A model generated the notes under the pieces. The model was not told the origin of the DNA and did not search any database. It saw only the letters and a list, made by a program, of their open reading frames with translations. The position numbers and the translations under genes are program-made. From an uncultured Eubacteriales bacterium (GTDB taxonomy: Bacteria; Bacillota; Clostridia; Oscillospirales; Acutalibacteraceae), in the NCBI GenBank assembly GCA_900321515.1, contig ONWI01000184.1:1-24481 (forward strand): a stretch of DNA of 24,481 nucleotides, in the 5' to 3' direction. This document shows positions 8,345-17,700 of this stretch, piece after piece. Positions within the stretch are counted from its first letter, which is position 1. Each line of letters begins with the position of its first letter.

Positions 8345-9226
8345 ATGAAGATCAAGGATATAATAAAAGAAAATCAAGCAATCTTTTCGTGCGAGATATT
8401 TCCTCCGAAAAGCTACATGAATATTGACAAAACAAAGGCGGTCGCAAAGGCGATATGCGGCCTGAATCCCGATTTTGTCAGTGTAACATACGGCGCGGGG
8501 GGCGGAACATCACAGCAGACAGTGGAGATTGCCCGCTACATAAACGAAACAGGGAACACAGCCCTCGCGCATCTCACCTGTGCATCGTCAGACCGCAGCG
8601 AGGTAGCCGAGGCGATTGAAAAACTGAAAGCATACGGCATAGAGAATATCTTAGCCCTTCGCGGTGATATTCTCGAAGAAAACAGGAACAAGCCGCGCGA
8701 TTTCAAATACGCAGGCGAGCTTGTCACGGAGATCAGGCGCCACGGAGATTTCTGCATCGGCGCGGCGTGTTATCCCGAGGGACATGTGGAATGCGAAAGC
8801 ATGGAACGGGACCTTGACAACCTCAAAGCCAAGGTGGAATGCGGCGTAGATTTTCTCACCACGCAGATGTTCTTTGACAATACCGCGTTTTACAGCTTCA
8901 TGTTCCGCGCGCTCAAAAAGAACATTAATGTGCCGATACTGGCGGGAATAATGCCAATGACCAACTCCGCGCAGATAGTCCGCAGCTGCAAGCTGTCCGG
9001 CGCGACCCTTCCGACGCGTTTCCGCAGGATCGCAGACAAATTCGGGGACAATCCGGAGGCTATGAAGCAGGCTGGAATTGCCTATGCCACCGAACAGATA
9101 ATTGATCTCATCGCAAACGGCGTAAAAGGCATACATCTTTACACAATGAACAAGCCGGATGTTGCCGAGAAGATCATGTCCAATCTTTCCTGTATTGTCG
9201 GAGCAGACAGAATATGCATGAAATAA
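8345..9226 (+). CDS. metF: Methylenetetrahydrofolate reductase
   Basis: 293 aa, a flavin-dependent TIM barrel that reduces 5,10-methylene-THF to 5-methyl-THF, the methyl donor for MetH. Motifs seen: E17-IFPPK, VTYGAGGGT, HLTC, ALRGD, CYPEGH, TQMFFDN and GIMPMT. The ATG at 8345 is preferred to an in-frame GTG at 8336, because AAAAGGA ends at 8333, only 2 nt before the GTG but 11 nt before the ATG. No SAM or other riboswitch can fit in the 19-bp gap after maf, so any methionine control must act further upstream or on the protein. The 3' end overlaps the reactivation-domain gene by 13 bp. Confidence 0.94.
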   Translation: MKIKDIIKENQAIFSCEIFPPKSYMNIDKTKAVAKAICGLNPDFVSVTYGAGGGTSQQTVEIARYINETGNTALAHLTCASSDRSEVAEAIEKLKAYGIENILALRGDILEENRNKPRDFKYAGELVTEIRRHGDFCIGAACYPEGHVECESMERDLDNLKAKVECGVDFLTTQMFFDNTAFYSFMFRALKKNINVPILAGIMPMTNSAQIVRSCKLSGATLPTRFRRIADKFGDNPEAMKQAGIAYATEQIIDLIANGVKGIHLYTMNKPDVAEKIMSNLSCIVGADRICMK

Positions 9227-9900
9227 CTCCGGGCAAATGGTACTCCGGCGCGGATATCAACGAGATACTGCGCTATTCAGGCATTATGAACGCCGCAAGC
9301 TGTTCGGATGAAATAATTGCCGAATCGGTGCGCGCAGCGGAACAGATAGGCGGGACGGCGCATCCAAAGTCAATTTCCCGCGAATGCTCGCTGAGCATTT
9401 CCGGCGACGTTTGCAGCATCGACGGCATTGAAGTCAAAAGCAGTTCGCTTGCGGAGCATCTTGCCGACTGCGAAAGGGCGCTGCTTTTCGCGGCAACCCT
9501 CGGCAGCGGAGTGGATATGCTGATAGGCAGATATTCCGCGGTAAAAATGAGCTATGCGGTAATTCTTCAGGGGGCGGCAGCCGCGCTGACGGAGCTTTTC
9601 TGCGACGATGAATGCGCCGCGCTGGAGAGAAAATATGAAAATGAAGGCTGTTTTCTGCTGCCGAGATTCAGTCCGGGCTACGGCGACTTTTCGCTTGAAT
9701 ATCAGCGAGCGCTGACAGAACATCTAAACGCCTATAAATACACCGGCATTGCCGTGAGCGTGGGCGGTCAGATGACGCCGATGAAGTCGGTCTCAGCGGT
9801 AATCGGCGTCTCCCGGACACGCAGGAGCAGCAGGGGAAGCTGCGCAAGCGGCAAATGCGCCGGCTGTCCGAACGTCGGGTGTCAGTTCAGGCGCGTATAA
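9214..9900 (+). CDS. Stand-alone MetH reactivation-domain (activation domain) protein
   Basis: 228 aa. It resembles the C-terminal S-adenosylmethionine-binding activation domain of cobalamin-dependent methionine synthase, which re-methylates cob(II)alamin after oxidation. The RFSPGYGDFSLE stretch (151-162) matches the SAM-binding R-x3-GYG motif, and MTPMKSVSAVIG (187-198) matches the second conserved loop. The last 20 residues are cysteine-rich (C210, C215, C218, C223), beyond the classical domain and possibly metal-binding. It lies between metF (13-bp overlap) and metH, whose product lacks this domain, so it presumably works in trans, as known for Thermotoga maritima. A GGAG lies 10 nt before the ATG. 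Confidence 0.88.
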   Translation: MHEITPGKWYSGADINEILRYSGIMNAASCSDEIIAESVRAAEQIGGTAHPKSISRECSLSISGDVCSIDGIEVKSSSLAEHLADCERALLFAATLGSGVDMLIGRYSAVKMSYAVILQGAAAALTELFCDDECAALERKYENEGCFLLPRFSPGYGDFSLEYQRALTEHLNAYKYTGIAVSVGGQMTPMKSVSAVIGVSRTRRSSRGSCASGKCAGCPNVGCQFRRV

Positions 9901-9930
9901 ATCACTTAAACAAGACATGTGAGGTTTCAG

Positions 9931-12327
9931 ATGAAAAAGATAACCGAGCTTTTAGGCAAAAAAATTCTGTTTTTTGACGGAGCAATGGGAACCATGCTTC
10001 AGGGAAGCGGACTTAAAGCCGGAGAACTTCCCGAGCTTCTCAACATAACCAATCCCGGGCTTATCACGTCAATACACAGAAAATACTACGACTGCGGATG
10101 CAATATCGCCACAGTCAACACATTCGGAGCGAATTCGTGCAAGCTCAGAGACAGCGGATATTCCGCCGAACAGGTTATTACAGCCGCAATCGGCTGCGCA
10201 AAGGCAGCGAGGGAGCAGTCCTCAGATACGGAAGAAAAATTCATAGCCATGGATATAGGTCCGATAGGCAGGCTCATCGAACCGATGGGCGATCTGAGCT
10301 TTGACGAGGCTTACGGTCTTTTTGCGGAAATGGCTTCATGCGGCGAAAAAACGGGCGCGGACCTGATTCTGATCGAGACGATGGGAGCCGCGTACGAAGT
10401 CAAGGCGGCTGTACTCGCCGCCAAGGAAAACACAGCGCTTCCCGTGTTTGTCACATGCGCGTTCGACGCTTCCGGCAAGACCTTTACCGGCGCCGACTGC
10501 GAATCCATAGCCGCTCTGCTGGAAGGTCTCCGTGTAGACGCCTACGGCCTTAACTGCGGTCTCGGACCGGACGAGCTTTATCCGGTCATCAGCAGATTCT
10601 CGGAAATCTCCTCACTGCCTCTGATATTCAACCCGAACGCGGGACTGCCAAAACAGAAGGACGGCGAAACATACTTTGACGTTGACCCCGAAGCATTCGC
10701 CGCTTCAATGCAGAAGACCGCCGGGCTTGGGCTCAGCGTGATGGGCGGCTGCTGCGGCACCACTCCCCGGCATATAAGCGAGATGATAAAGCTCTGCCGC
10801 GATATTCCCGCCCGGATCCCCTGCGATAAGGGAATAACCATGGTTTCCTCCTACACCCACGCAGTAAGGATAGGGGAGGAACCTGTTATCGTAGGCGAGC
10901 GCATCAATCCTACAGGTAAAAAGCGCTTCAAGGAAGCCCTGAAAAACGACGAGATATCTTATATACTCGGCGAGGGCATCGTTCAGCAGGACGCCGGAGC
11001 GCATATTCTGGACGTAAACGTGGGTATGCCCGGAATCGACGAGCCTGCTATGCTTGTCAAAGCCGTCACACGGCTTCAGGGAGTAATAGACCTTCCGCTC
11101 CAGATAGATACATCCAACATTGAGGCGATGGAACAGGCTCTCCGCCGCTACAACGGCAAGCCGCTTATCAATTCGGTCAGCGGCAAGGAAGAATCCATGC
11201 GCGCAGTTTTTCCTCTTGTCAGCAAATACGGCGGCACAGTAGTAGGTCTCGCCCTCGATGACAGCGGCATTCCATCCACTGCCGAAGGGCGTGTTGCAAT
11301 TGCTCGCAAAATAATAGAAACTGCCGCTGAATACGGAATAGGACGCAAGGACATAATAATAGACGGACTGACGCTCACTGTCAGCGCCGAACCGGACTCA
11401 GCCAATGTGACCCTCGAAACGCTTCGCAGAGTCAAAAAGGAGCTCGGCGTATGCACAACTCTCGGCGTGTCCAATATATCATTCGGACTTCCGAAGCGTG
11501 AGATAATCAATTCAGTATTTTACACATGCGCCCTCAACGCGGGGCTGGACTGCGCCATAATCAATCCGAAGTCCGAGTCCATGATGAACGCCTATTATTC
11601 ATATTGCGCGCTCTGCGGATTTGACCCCGCGTGCGGTCGGTATATTTCCCGATACAGCGCCATGACCGAGACTGCTCCTGCCAAGCCATCGGAAAATATC
11701 TCCTTGAAATCAGCGATCATATCCGGACTGGGCGACGCCTCCGCTTCAATAGTGCGCGAAAGGCTGGCTTCCGGCGGAACTGCCGATCCAATGGATATTA
11801 TCCGCGACGAGCTTATTCCGGCGCTGAACGAGGTAGGCGACGGCTTTGAGAAGGGAACCGTATTCCTTCCGCAGCTTCTGATGAGCGCGGAAGCAGCAAA
11901 AGCCTCGTTTGAGGTGCTCAAAGAAGTGCTTTCTGGCTCAGGTTCTGACGAAAAGATAGGCAGGGTAATTCTTGCGACCGTCAAGGACGATATCCACGAT
12001 ATTGGCAAAAATATCGTAAAGGTGCTGCTGGAAAACTACCGTTTTGAAGTAATCGACCTCGGCAGGGACGTTCCCGCCGATACGGTGCTTGAAAATGTTC
12101 GTAAACACAATATTAAGGCTGTGGGGCTGAGCGCACTCATGACAACAACCGTTGTCCGTATGGAGGAAACCATAAAGCTTCTGCGTCGTGAAGCTCCGGA
12201 TGTGAAGATATTCGTCGGCGGAGCGGTTCTGACCGAAGATTACGCCATGCAGATCGGCGCCGATGCGTATTGCCGTGATGCCATGGCTTCCGTCAGATAT
12301 TGCCAGAAGATTTTCGGTGTGGAATGA
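9931..12327 (+). CDS. metH: Cobalamin-dependent methionine synthase, short form without reactivation domain
   Basis: 798 aa, against about 1,200 for E. coli MetH. Domains: homocysteine-binding barrel (about 1-290) with GAMGTML, NCG (C209) and GGCCGTT (C274, C275) as the zinc ligands; pterin-binding barrel (about 310-575) with VGERINPTGKKRF and DVNVGMPG; B12 cap and Rossmann domain (about 590-798) with DIHDIG (687-692), where H689 coordinates cobalt, plus SALMTTT and FVGGA. It transfers methyl from 5-methyl-THF to homocysteine. The missing fourth domain is encoded by the gene 30 bp upstream. The ATG at 9931 has TGAGG at 6 nt and is preferred to the GTG at 9919. No terminator is evident right after it. 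Confidence 0.95.
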   Translation: MKKITELLGKKILFFDGAMGTMLQGSGLKAGELPELLNITNPGLITSIHRKYYDCGCNIATVNTFGANSCKLRDSGYSAEQVITAAIGCAKAAREQSSDTEEKFIAMDIGPIGRLIEPMGDLSFDEAYGLFAEMASCGEKTGADLILIETMGAAYEVKAAVLAAKENTALPVFVTCAFDASGKTFTGADCESIAALLEGLRVDAYGLNCGLGPDELYPVISRFSEISSLPLIFNPNAGLPKQKDGETYFDVDPEAFAASMQKTAGLGLSVMGGCCGTTPRHISEMIKLCRDIPARIPCDKGITMVSSYTHAVRIGEEPVIVGERINPTGKKRFKEALKNDEISYILGEGIVQQDAGAHILDVNVGMPGIDEPAMLVKAVTRLQGVIDLPLQIDTSNIEAMEQALRRYNGKPLINSVSGKEESMRAVFPLVSKYGGTVVGLALDDSGIPSTAEGRVAIARKIIETAAEYGIGRKDIIIDGLTLTVSAEPDSANVTLETLRRVKKELGVCTTLGVSNISFGLPKREIINSVFYTCALNAGLDCAIINPKSESMMNAYYSYCALCGFDPACGRYISRYSAMTETAPAKPSENISLKSAIISGLGDASASIVRERLASGGTADPMDIIRDELIPALNEVGDGFEKGTVFLPQLLMSAEAAKASFEVLKEVLSGSGSDEKIGRVILATVKDDIHDIGKNIVKVLLENYRFEVIDLGRDVPADTVLENVRKHNIKAVGLSALMTTTVVRMEETIKLLRREAPDVKIFVGGAVLTEDYAMQIGADAYCRDAMASVRYCQKIFGVE

Positions 12328-12397
12328 TTTTTCCCTTTTCCAATTAGATTATAAACAAATATCACCTTTTGTTCACACAATCATAACATTACATATT

Positions 12398-12403
12398 TAT
12401 AAT
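12398..12403 (+). promoter_or_regulatory. Candidate -10 element in the AT-rich metH downstream gap
   Basis: The 111 bp between metH and the next small ORFs is very AT-rich and contains a perfect TATAAT, but no convincing -35 at 16-18 bp (the nearest TTCACA is 20 bp away). It might give the small ORFs their own promoter. Otherwise they depend on read-through from metH. Confidence 0.25.
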
Positions 12404-12438
12404 AGTTATGATATATCGACTATTGTATGGAGTGTGAG

Positions 12439-12558
12439 ATGAGTGGAAACAATCAAGCTGGCAACTGGCATTACGATTCTTGTAATATGCCTTACAATTC
12501 ATGCGCTCATTGCATGTGCAATATACTTCCATATAAACAAGCCCGCATTTCTCATTGA
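12439..12558 (+). CDS. Possible 39-aa cysteine-containing peptide (overlaps next ORF)
   Basis: An ATG with GGAG 6 nt upstream, the best Shine-Dalgarno spacing in this gap, opens a 39-codon frame with four cysteines (C15, C22, C25, C27) and a basic tail ending in QARISH. It overlaps the 61-aa hydrophobic ORF in another frame. Only one of the two need be real; the other could be a by-product. I do not recognise the peptide. Confidence 0.25.
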   Translation: MSGNNQAGNWHYDSCNMPYNSCAHCMCNILPYKQARISH

Positions 12559-12628
12559 CAACATTCCTCAGATTGCCATTCTCTCTTTCGTTTCAATGCT
12601 GATGGGCTTTTTGCTCATCATCTCATGA
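12443..12628 (+). CDS. Small membrane protein with two predicted transmembrane segments, unknown function
   Basis: 61 aa from a GTG start. Two hydrophobic stretches (about 5-30 and 43-60) are joined by a short loop (FHINKPAFLIDNIPQ), so it would be a hairpin in the membrane. GGAG lies 10 nt before the GTG. A good intrinsic terminator starts 13 bp after the stop, which supports a transcribed gene ending here. Against it: the GTG start, short length and the competing 39-codon frame with better spacing. I recognise no family. Confidence 0.5.
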   Translation: METIKLATGITILVICLTIHALIACAIYFHINKPAFLIDNIPQIAILSFVSMLMGFLLIIS

Positions 12629-12641
12629 TCAATATACGTTC

Positions 12642-12676
12642 GCGGCGTCTGTTCAGTAAGGCAGGCGCCGCTTTTT
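12642..12676 (+). terminator. Intrinsic terminator after the metH/small-ORF unit
   Basis: GCGGCGTCTG (12642-12651) pairs with CAGGCGCCGC (12662-12671), a 10-bp GC-rich stem with one G-U pair and a 10-nt loop, followed by TTTTT (12672-12676). Confidence 0.88.
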
Positions 12677-12720
12677 ATCATTATTTCAGGCTATAAGAAA
12701 AAAATATTTGTATTTTATTA

Positions 12721-12749
12721 TTGAATTGCCTGCCGCGGTGTGTTATAAT
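12721..12749 (+). promoter_or_regulatory. Sigma-A promoter for tepA
   Basis: TTGAAT (12721-12726), a 17-bp spacer and a perfect TATAAT (12744-12749) preceded by TGn (extended -10). Transcription should start near 12756, giving a leader of about 70 nt before the tepA start. It lies just after a terminator, so a new transcription unit begins here. Confidence 0.8.
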
Positions 12750-12824
12750 CTTAGAGTATAAATTTTTTGCTCTTTCAAATAATATAAACGACACCTAATG
12801 CATTTATATTATGAAGGGCGATGT

Positions 12825-13556
12825 ATGTTTATTATGAATGAAGACACTGCGTTTTATGGCAGCAGCGATAAAGAATCTTCGTCTGCTGACGGATTATCAA
12901 AGGATGGGCTGGACTGTATAGAACAGACCGGCGCGATTACATCAACCAAAGGCAGGCACGTCATTCACTGCCTGTCAATAATCGGTCAGATCGAAGGACA
13001 TCAGGAGCTTTCATCTCCCGCAAAAACCACCAAATATGAGCATATCATGCCCCAGCTGGTTGCGGTGGAGGAATCCGAGGAAATCGAAGGTCTTATTATC
13101 CTGCTCAACACCGTAGGCGGTGACGTTGAAGCCGGTCTGGCAATTGCGGAGCTTATTTCCGGCATGAGGACGCCGACCGTTTCGCTTGTTCTGGGCGGAG
13201 GCCACTCCATAGGCGTGCCGCTTGCAGTATCGGCAAAGCGCTCGTTTATCGTTCCGTCGGCGACAATGACCATCCACCCGGTCAGGATGAGCGGACTTGT
13301 GCTTGGAGTTCCCCAGACAATGACCTGCTTTGAAAAAATGCAGGAACGTATCAGCCGTTTTGTGGAGGCGAATTCCGGCATGACCGCGGCGCGGTTCAAT
13401 GAGCTTTCGGTGAGGACCGGCGAGCTTGTGATGGATATCGGCACGGTTCTGGATGGCGATCAGGCGGTCAAAGAAGGCCTTATTGACGAACTCGGTTCGC
13501 TCAGCAGCGCCATTTCATGTCTTTACTCAATGATCGAATCGGGAAAGAAGTCATAA
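12825..13556 (+). CDS. tepA: ClpP-class peptidase, TepA family (translocation-enhancing protein)
   Basis: 243 aa. The core matches the TepA/YmfB branch of ClpP-like serine peptidases: LLNTVGGDVEAGLAIAELI (about 93-111), VLGGGHSIGVPLAVSA with the nucleophile serine S128, and MTIHPVRMSG with H151 as the probable catalytic histidine. In B. subtilis TepA is linked to protein export and sits close upstream of spoIIIE, as here, with uppP in between. The N-terminal 45 residues are acidic/serine-rich and variable. The start at 12825 is chosen because AAGGG lies 6 nt upstream; the in-frame ATG at 12798 has no Shine-Dalgarno. Confidence 0.9.
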   Translation: MFIMNEDTAFYGSSDKESSSADGLSKDGLDCIEQTGAITSTKGRHVIHCLSIIGQIEGHQELSSPAKTTKYEHIMPQLVAVEESEEIEGLIILLNTVGGDVEAGLAIAELISGMRTPTVSLVLGGGHSIGVPLAVSAKRSFIVPSATMTIHPVRMSGLVLGVPQTMTCFEKMQERISRFVEANSGMTAARFNELSVRTGELVMDIGTVLDGDQAVKEGLIDELGSLSSAISCLYSMIESGKKS

Positions 13557-13636
13557 TATCTGAATAAACCATTGAATCGTATTGCGCGTTCTTTGGTTTA
13601 CATATATTTATCACTAAAGAAAGAGGTACATAATTT

Positions 13637-14593
13637 ATGAACATTTGGGAAGCCATTATTCAGGGCATTGTGCAGGGACTTACCGAATTCCTACCGGTTT
13701 CCAGCAGCGGCCATCTTTCGCTTGTACAGCATATTCTTCCCTCGACATCGAGCGGGAACAACGACGTTGGCAATCAGGCGCTTTCGCTCTTTTTGCACTT
13801 CGGCACACTGCTTGCCGTTTTCATCGTGTATCGTGAGATTATCTGGAAGATGATACTTGAGTTTTTCAGCATGTGCAAGGAATTCTTCACAGGCAAATTC
13901 GTCTGGAAACTGGATAAGATGAATAAGGAACGCAGAATGGTCATTTTTGTGGTGGTAGCATCCGCGTTTGCAATTATTCTTTTCCTCCCGCTGCTCGGCT
14001 GGCTGGGACTTGAGACCGGCGGCGAACCCGTAAAAAAACTCTCGGATCTTGCCGAATATTTCTCTAATGACAACAGCATTATGGCGGAGGGCATATTCTT
14101 CACCTTTACCGGCATACTGATTCTGCTTGCCACAGTTTTTGATTACCGCATAGGCAATTCCCCGAAGAACAGGGACGGAGTGATTACATTAAGAAATGCG
14201 TGCGCGATGGGAATAGGTCAGTGCATCGCCGCCATGCCAGGTATCAGCCGTTCGGGAACTACTACCACAATGGGTATGCTCACCGGAGCGGAAAAGAATA
14301 CGGCTCTTGAATTCTCATTTATCATGGGCATTCCCGCCGTGCTTGCCGCAAATCTGCTCGAAGTCAAGGATACCGACTGGTCGGCTGTCAGCGGTTCAAC
14401 CATAGCCGCGATTCTGGTAGGCATCGTAGTTTCGGCTGTAGTAGGAGTCCTTGCGATCAAGTTTCTCAAATGGATTGTTTCAAACGATAAATTCCATTAT
14501 TTCGGCTATTACTGCCTCGTGCTCGGAGTGCTTGTAATAATAATCGCTTCTATTGAGAATGTGCTTGGCACAACATTTTCCCTGGGCAAATAA
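13637..14593 (+). CDS. uppP: Undecaprenyl-diphosphatase (BacA/UppP)
   Basis: 318 aa, polytopic. It dephosphorylates undecaprenyl diphosphate at the membrane to recycle the lipid carrier for peptidoglycan and other wall polymers; the family confers bacitracin resistance when abundant. Signature motifs are intact: GIVQGLTEFLPVSSSGH (10-26), with E17 and H26, and PGISRSG (201-207), with R205. Several hydrophobic segments follow. The protein is somewhat longer than the common 265-280 aa because of an insert between the first hydrophobic blocks (about residues 75-105 and 125-150). AAGAGGT lies 9 nt before the ATG. It is the last gene before a strong terminator. Confidence 0.95.
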   Translation: MNIWEAIIQGIVQGLTEFLPVSSSGHLSLVQHILPSTSSGNNDVGNQALSLFLHFGTLLAVFIVYREIIWKMILEFFSMCKEFFTGKFVWKLDKMNKERRMVIFVVVASAFAIILFLPLLGWLGLETGGEPVKKLSDLAEYFSNDNSIMAEGIFFTFTGILILLATVFDYRIGNSPKNRDGVITLRNACAMGIGQCIAAMPGISRSGTTTTMGMLTGAEKNTALEFSFIMGIPAVLAANLLEVKDTDWSAVSGSTIAAILVGIVVSAVVGVLAIKFLKWIVSNDKFHYFGYYCLVLGVLVIIIASIENVLGTTFSLGK

Positions 14594-14600
14594 TTCTTGA

Positions 14601-14667
14601 CCTATAAACGATCGGGAAGCCTCGGCTGCGGCATTCCCGGTCGTGTTTATAGGCTTTATTTAATTTA
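14601..14667 (+). terminator. Strong intrinsic terminator after uppP
   Basis: An 18-nt left arm (14601-14618) pairs with a 20-nt right arm (14634-14653). The outer 9 bp CCTATAAAC/GTTTATAGG and an inner 9 bp with one G-U pair are separated by a 2-nt bulge. The 15-nt loop contains a small GCC/GGC pairing. A T-rich run (CTTTATTTAATTTA) follows. Confidence 0.88.
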
Positions 14668-14673
14668 TATAAT
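14668..14673 (+). promoter_or_regulatory. Candidate -10 for ftsK
   Basis: A perfect TATAAT right after the uppP terminator and 39 bp before the ftsK start. The -35 region at 17 bp overlaps the terminator arm (GTTTAT) and is poor. Position and the need for a new promoter after a strong terminator are the support. Confidence 0.4.
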
Positions 14674-14712
14674 AATATCCAAACAGGATAATTAAGAGGT
14701 ACAGTTAAAAAC

Positions 14713-17700
14713 ATGTCAGAAAACACGGGCAACAAAAAAAACAAATCAGCGTCAAGACCGCCGTCATCGGGCAAAAAGCCCGGATCGGGGAACAAGCACA
14801 AGCATTCCGCAGGTTCCTCCGGTAAGAAGGGATCCCGAGTAAATCTAAATAAGAAAAGCAGACTTGCAGGCAGAACGGTTGAAATGTCATCCGGCCAGCA
14901 GATCAGTATAGAGGAAGTTATGAACGAACCAGAAGAAAATATGGAGCAGTCCGCTCCCAAACCAAACAGACATAAGCCCGCGCCACCGATAAATGATGAA
15001 GATGCGGCGGCGCCTGTAAGTTATGATGAAAACTCAGGAAACTTAAATGAGTTCAAAGAGGATTCACTTTCAAATGAAATAAACTGGAGGAAACAGATAA
15101 AGTCCATTGTGATATGGACGTTTTCCGTTATTCTGCTATCGCTCACCTTTTTCCCGGGCGAAAGCCTATGGTATATCATTCACAGTTTTATTCTCGGAGT
15201 TCTGGGATTCAAGGCATTTCTGTGGGCAGGATTAATGGTTTTTTTCGGTTACCTTATGACAAAGCAGGTTGACGATGTGGAAATGCTGGACGTCATTCGT
15301 CCTGTGGCAGGAATAATCCTGCTGATTGACGTACTTAGCTATATACTTATTCAGTCTGACGGCTACCGGAATGTTTACAACGAATTTTCATTCACTATCT
15401 GGCAGCTGTTCAATCAGATGCTGAAAGACGGCACCAAGGTCGGCGGCAGCGGACTTCTGAGCGGGGCTATCGGAGAACTGTTCATTCTATTTGCCGGTAA
15501 AGCCGGAGCTGCCATTATCGTTTCGATACTGCTGACGGCGCTGATAATGGTGCTTACCCATACCGGCCCGATTGACCTTTTCAATCAAGGAAAGAGACTT
15601 ATCAAGACTTTGCTCGATCCGGATTTTTACAAAAAGCTGTTTGAGGTCGAAACAGAACAAACCGCATACAAGACAGTTTTCGATTCTGACGAACCGTTTG
15701 ATGATTACGATCCGGAATACGAATCTGACATAGATGTGGAAGTGCCGCCTGAGGAGATACCTGAAGATCAGGACGATGATTTCGGTTTTAAGACGGAAGG
15801 CGATGTCGATGGCGGCGAGGACGAAAGTTCCGGCGAAACGGCAAAGACCGTGTCCGCTAAAAAGAAGAAAAAGCTCTCCAAAGCAGAAGAAATCAAAGCT
15901 CAGAGCGACGAAATAACCAAGCAGATTGAATCGGGCGATCCTTCACCCGATGAGACTGCCGCGAAGGAATACAAATTTCCGCCCCTGCGGTTGCTGACAA
16001 CTCCGAGAAATGTTAATTCCTCCGAGATCAGCGAAGAGCTCACGGAAACTTCGGAAAAACTGATAAACACACTTGAAGAGTACAGCGTAAAGGCCACCAT
16101 TGTGGGCATCAGTCCCGGTCCGACTGTAACGCGTTACGAGGTTATGCCTGCGCCGGGCGTAAAAATAAGCAAGATCAATAACCTCTCCAAAGATATTGCC
16201 CTGCGCCTTGCTGCGCCGTCAATTAGAATAGAGGCGCCAATCCCCGGCAAATCCGCTGTCGGCATAGAAATCCCCAAAAAAAACAAGCAGATCGTGCGCA
16301 TAAAGGAATTACTCGGTTCGAGGGAATTCATGGAAGATAAAGGCGCACTCACCGTCGCGCTCGGCAAGGATATCGAGGGCAAGATTGTACTCTGCGAACT
16401 CAGCAAGATGCCGCATCTGCTTATTGCCGGTTCCACAGGTTCAGGTAAATCGGTGTGTGTGAACTCCATGCTGATGAGCCTTCTCTACAAATATTCACCC
16501 GATGAAGTCAGAATGGTTCTTATTGATCCGAAATCGGTCGAATTCGACATGTATAACGGAATACCCCACCTGCTTGTTCCCGTGGTATGCGAGCCAAAAA
16601 AAGCAGCCGGCGCGCTGCAATGGGCTGTCAGCGAAATGCTCAAGCGATACGAAATGCTCAAGCAGCGCAGCGTAAGAAACATCGATGGCTACAATCGCCT
16701 TGCCGAGAAGACAGGCGAGTTTGAAAAACTCTGCCGCATAGTTATAGTTATAGACGAGATGGCTGATCTGATGATCGCTTCTCCCAAGGAAGTGGAAGAC
16801 GCCATCTTCCGTCTCGCTGCAATGGCGCGAGCCGCCGGAATGCACATGGTGCTTGCCACCCAGCGTCCTTCCGTGGACGTTATTACCGGCACTATCAAGA
16901 GCAACATACCCAGCCGCATAGCGTTTGCGGTTTCATCCCAGGTCGATTCGCGAACCATACTCGACGAGGGCGGCGCGGAAAACCTCATAGGCTACGGCGA
17001 TATGCTTTATCATCCTATGGGTTCCAATATGCACATACGCGTGCAGGGCTGTTTTGTGGAGGACGCCGAAGTGGACAGGGTAATCAGATTCGTCAAGCAA
17101 AACGGTCTCGCCGAGTACGATGACAACATCGCCGACGAAATCGAGAGAATATCCCTTGACAATTCGGGCGACAACGCGGATGATTTTGAAGGCAAGGACA
17201 GTCTCTTTGACAGCGCGGTGGAGATTGTCACCGAATTAGGTCAGGCTTCCACCTCCATGCTTCAGCGCCGCCTCAGCATTGGCTACTCGCGCGCAGGCAG
17301 AATCATCGACCAGCTGGAACGGCACGGAATTATCGGTCCGAGTGAAGGTTCAAAGCCTCGCGCCGTGCTGATTACAAGGATGCAGTGGATGGAAATGACC
17401 ATGAGTCGATCGCATTCCGGCAAAAATGATCCGATAGTCCGGAGCCACAGCGAATTTGCAGCCCAGACGCTCGAAGCGGGTCACGAGGAAATAACCGCAC
17501 GTCAGTCGGAATTCTTCAATATAGACAGCGACGATGATCTTTACGATGAAGAGGAATTTTTGGAAGACAGTTCCGAAATGACCGACACCGCAGCGTCAGA
17601 AAGCACAGACATTCCGGAAGCGGATGACAGCCAGCCGGAGAATAAGGCAGAGGCTATCGTCGTTGATGAGCAATCTTCCGGTGATACCAGCGACGGAGAA

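Noticed and set aside
13566..13599. AAACCA/TGGTTT inverted repeat between tepA and uppP as a terminator
   Set aside because: The stem is short with internal mismatches and there is no T-run after it; tepA and uppP are probably co-transcribed.
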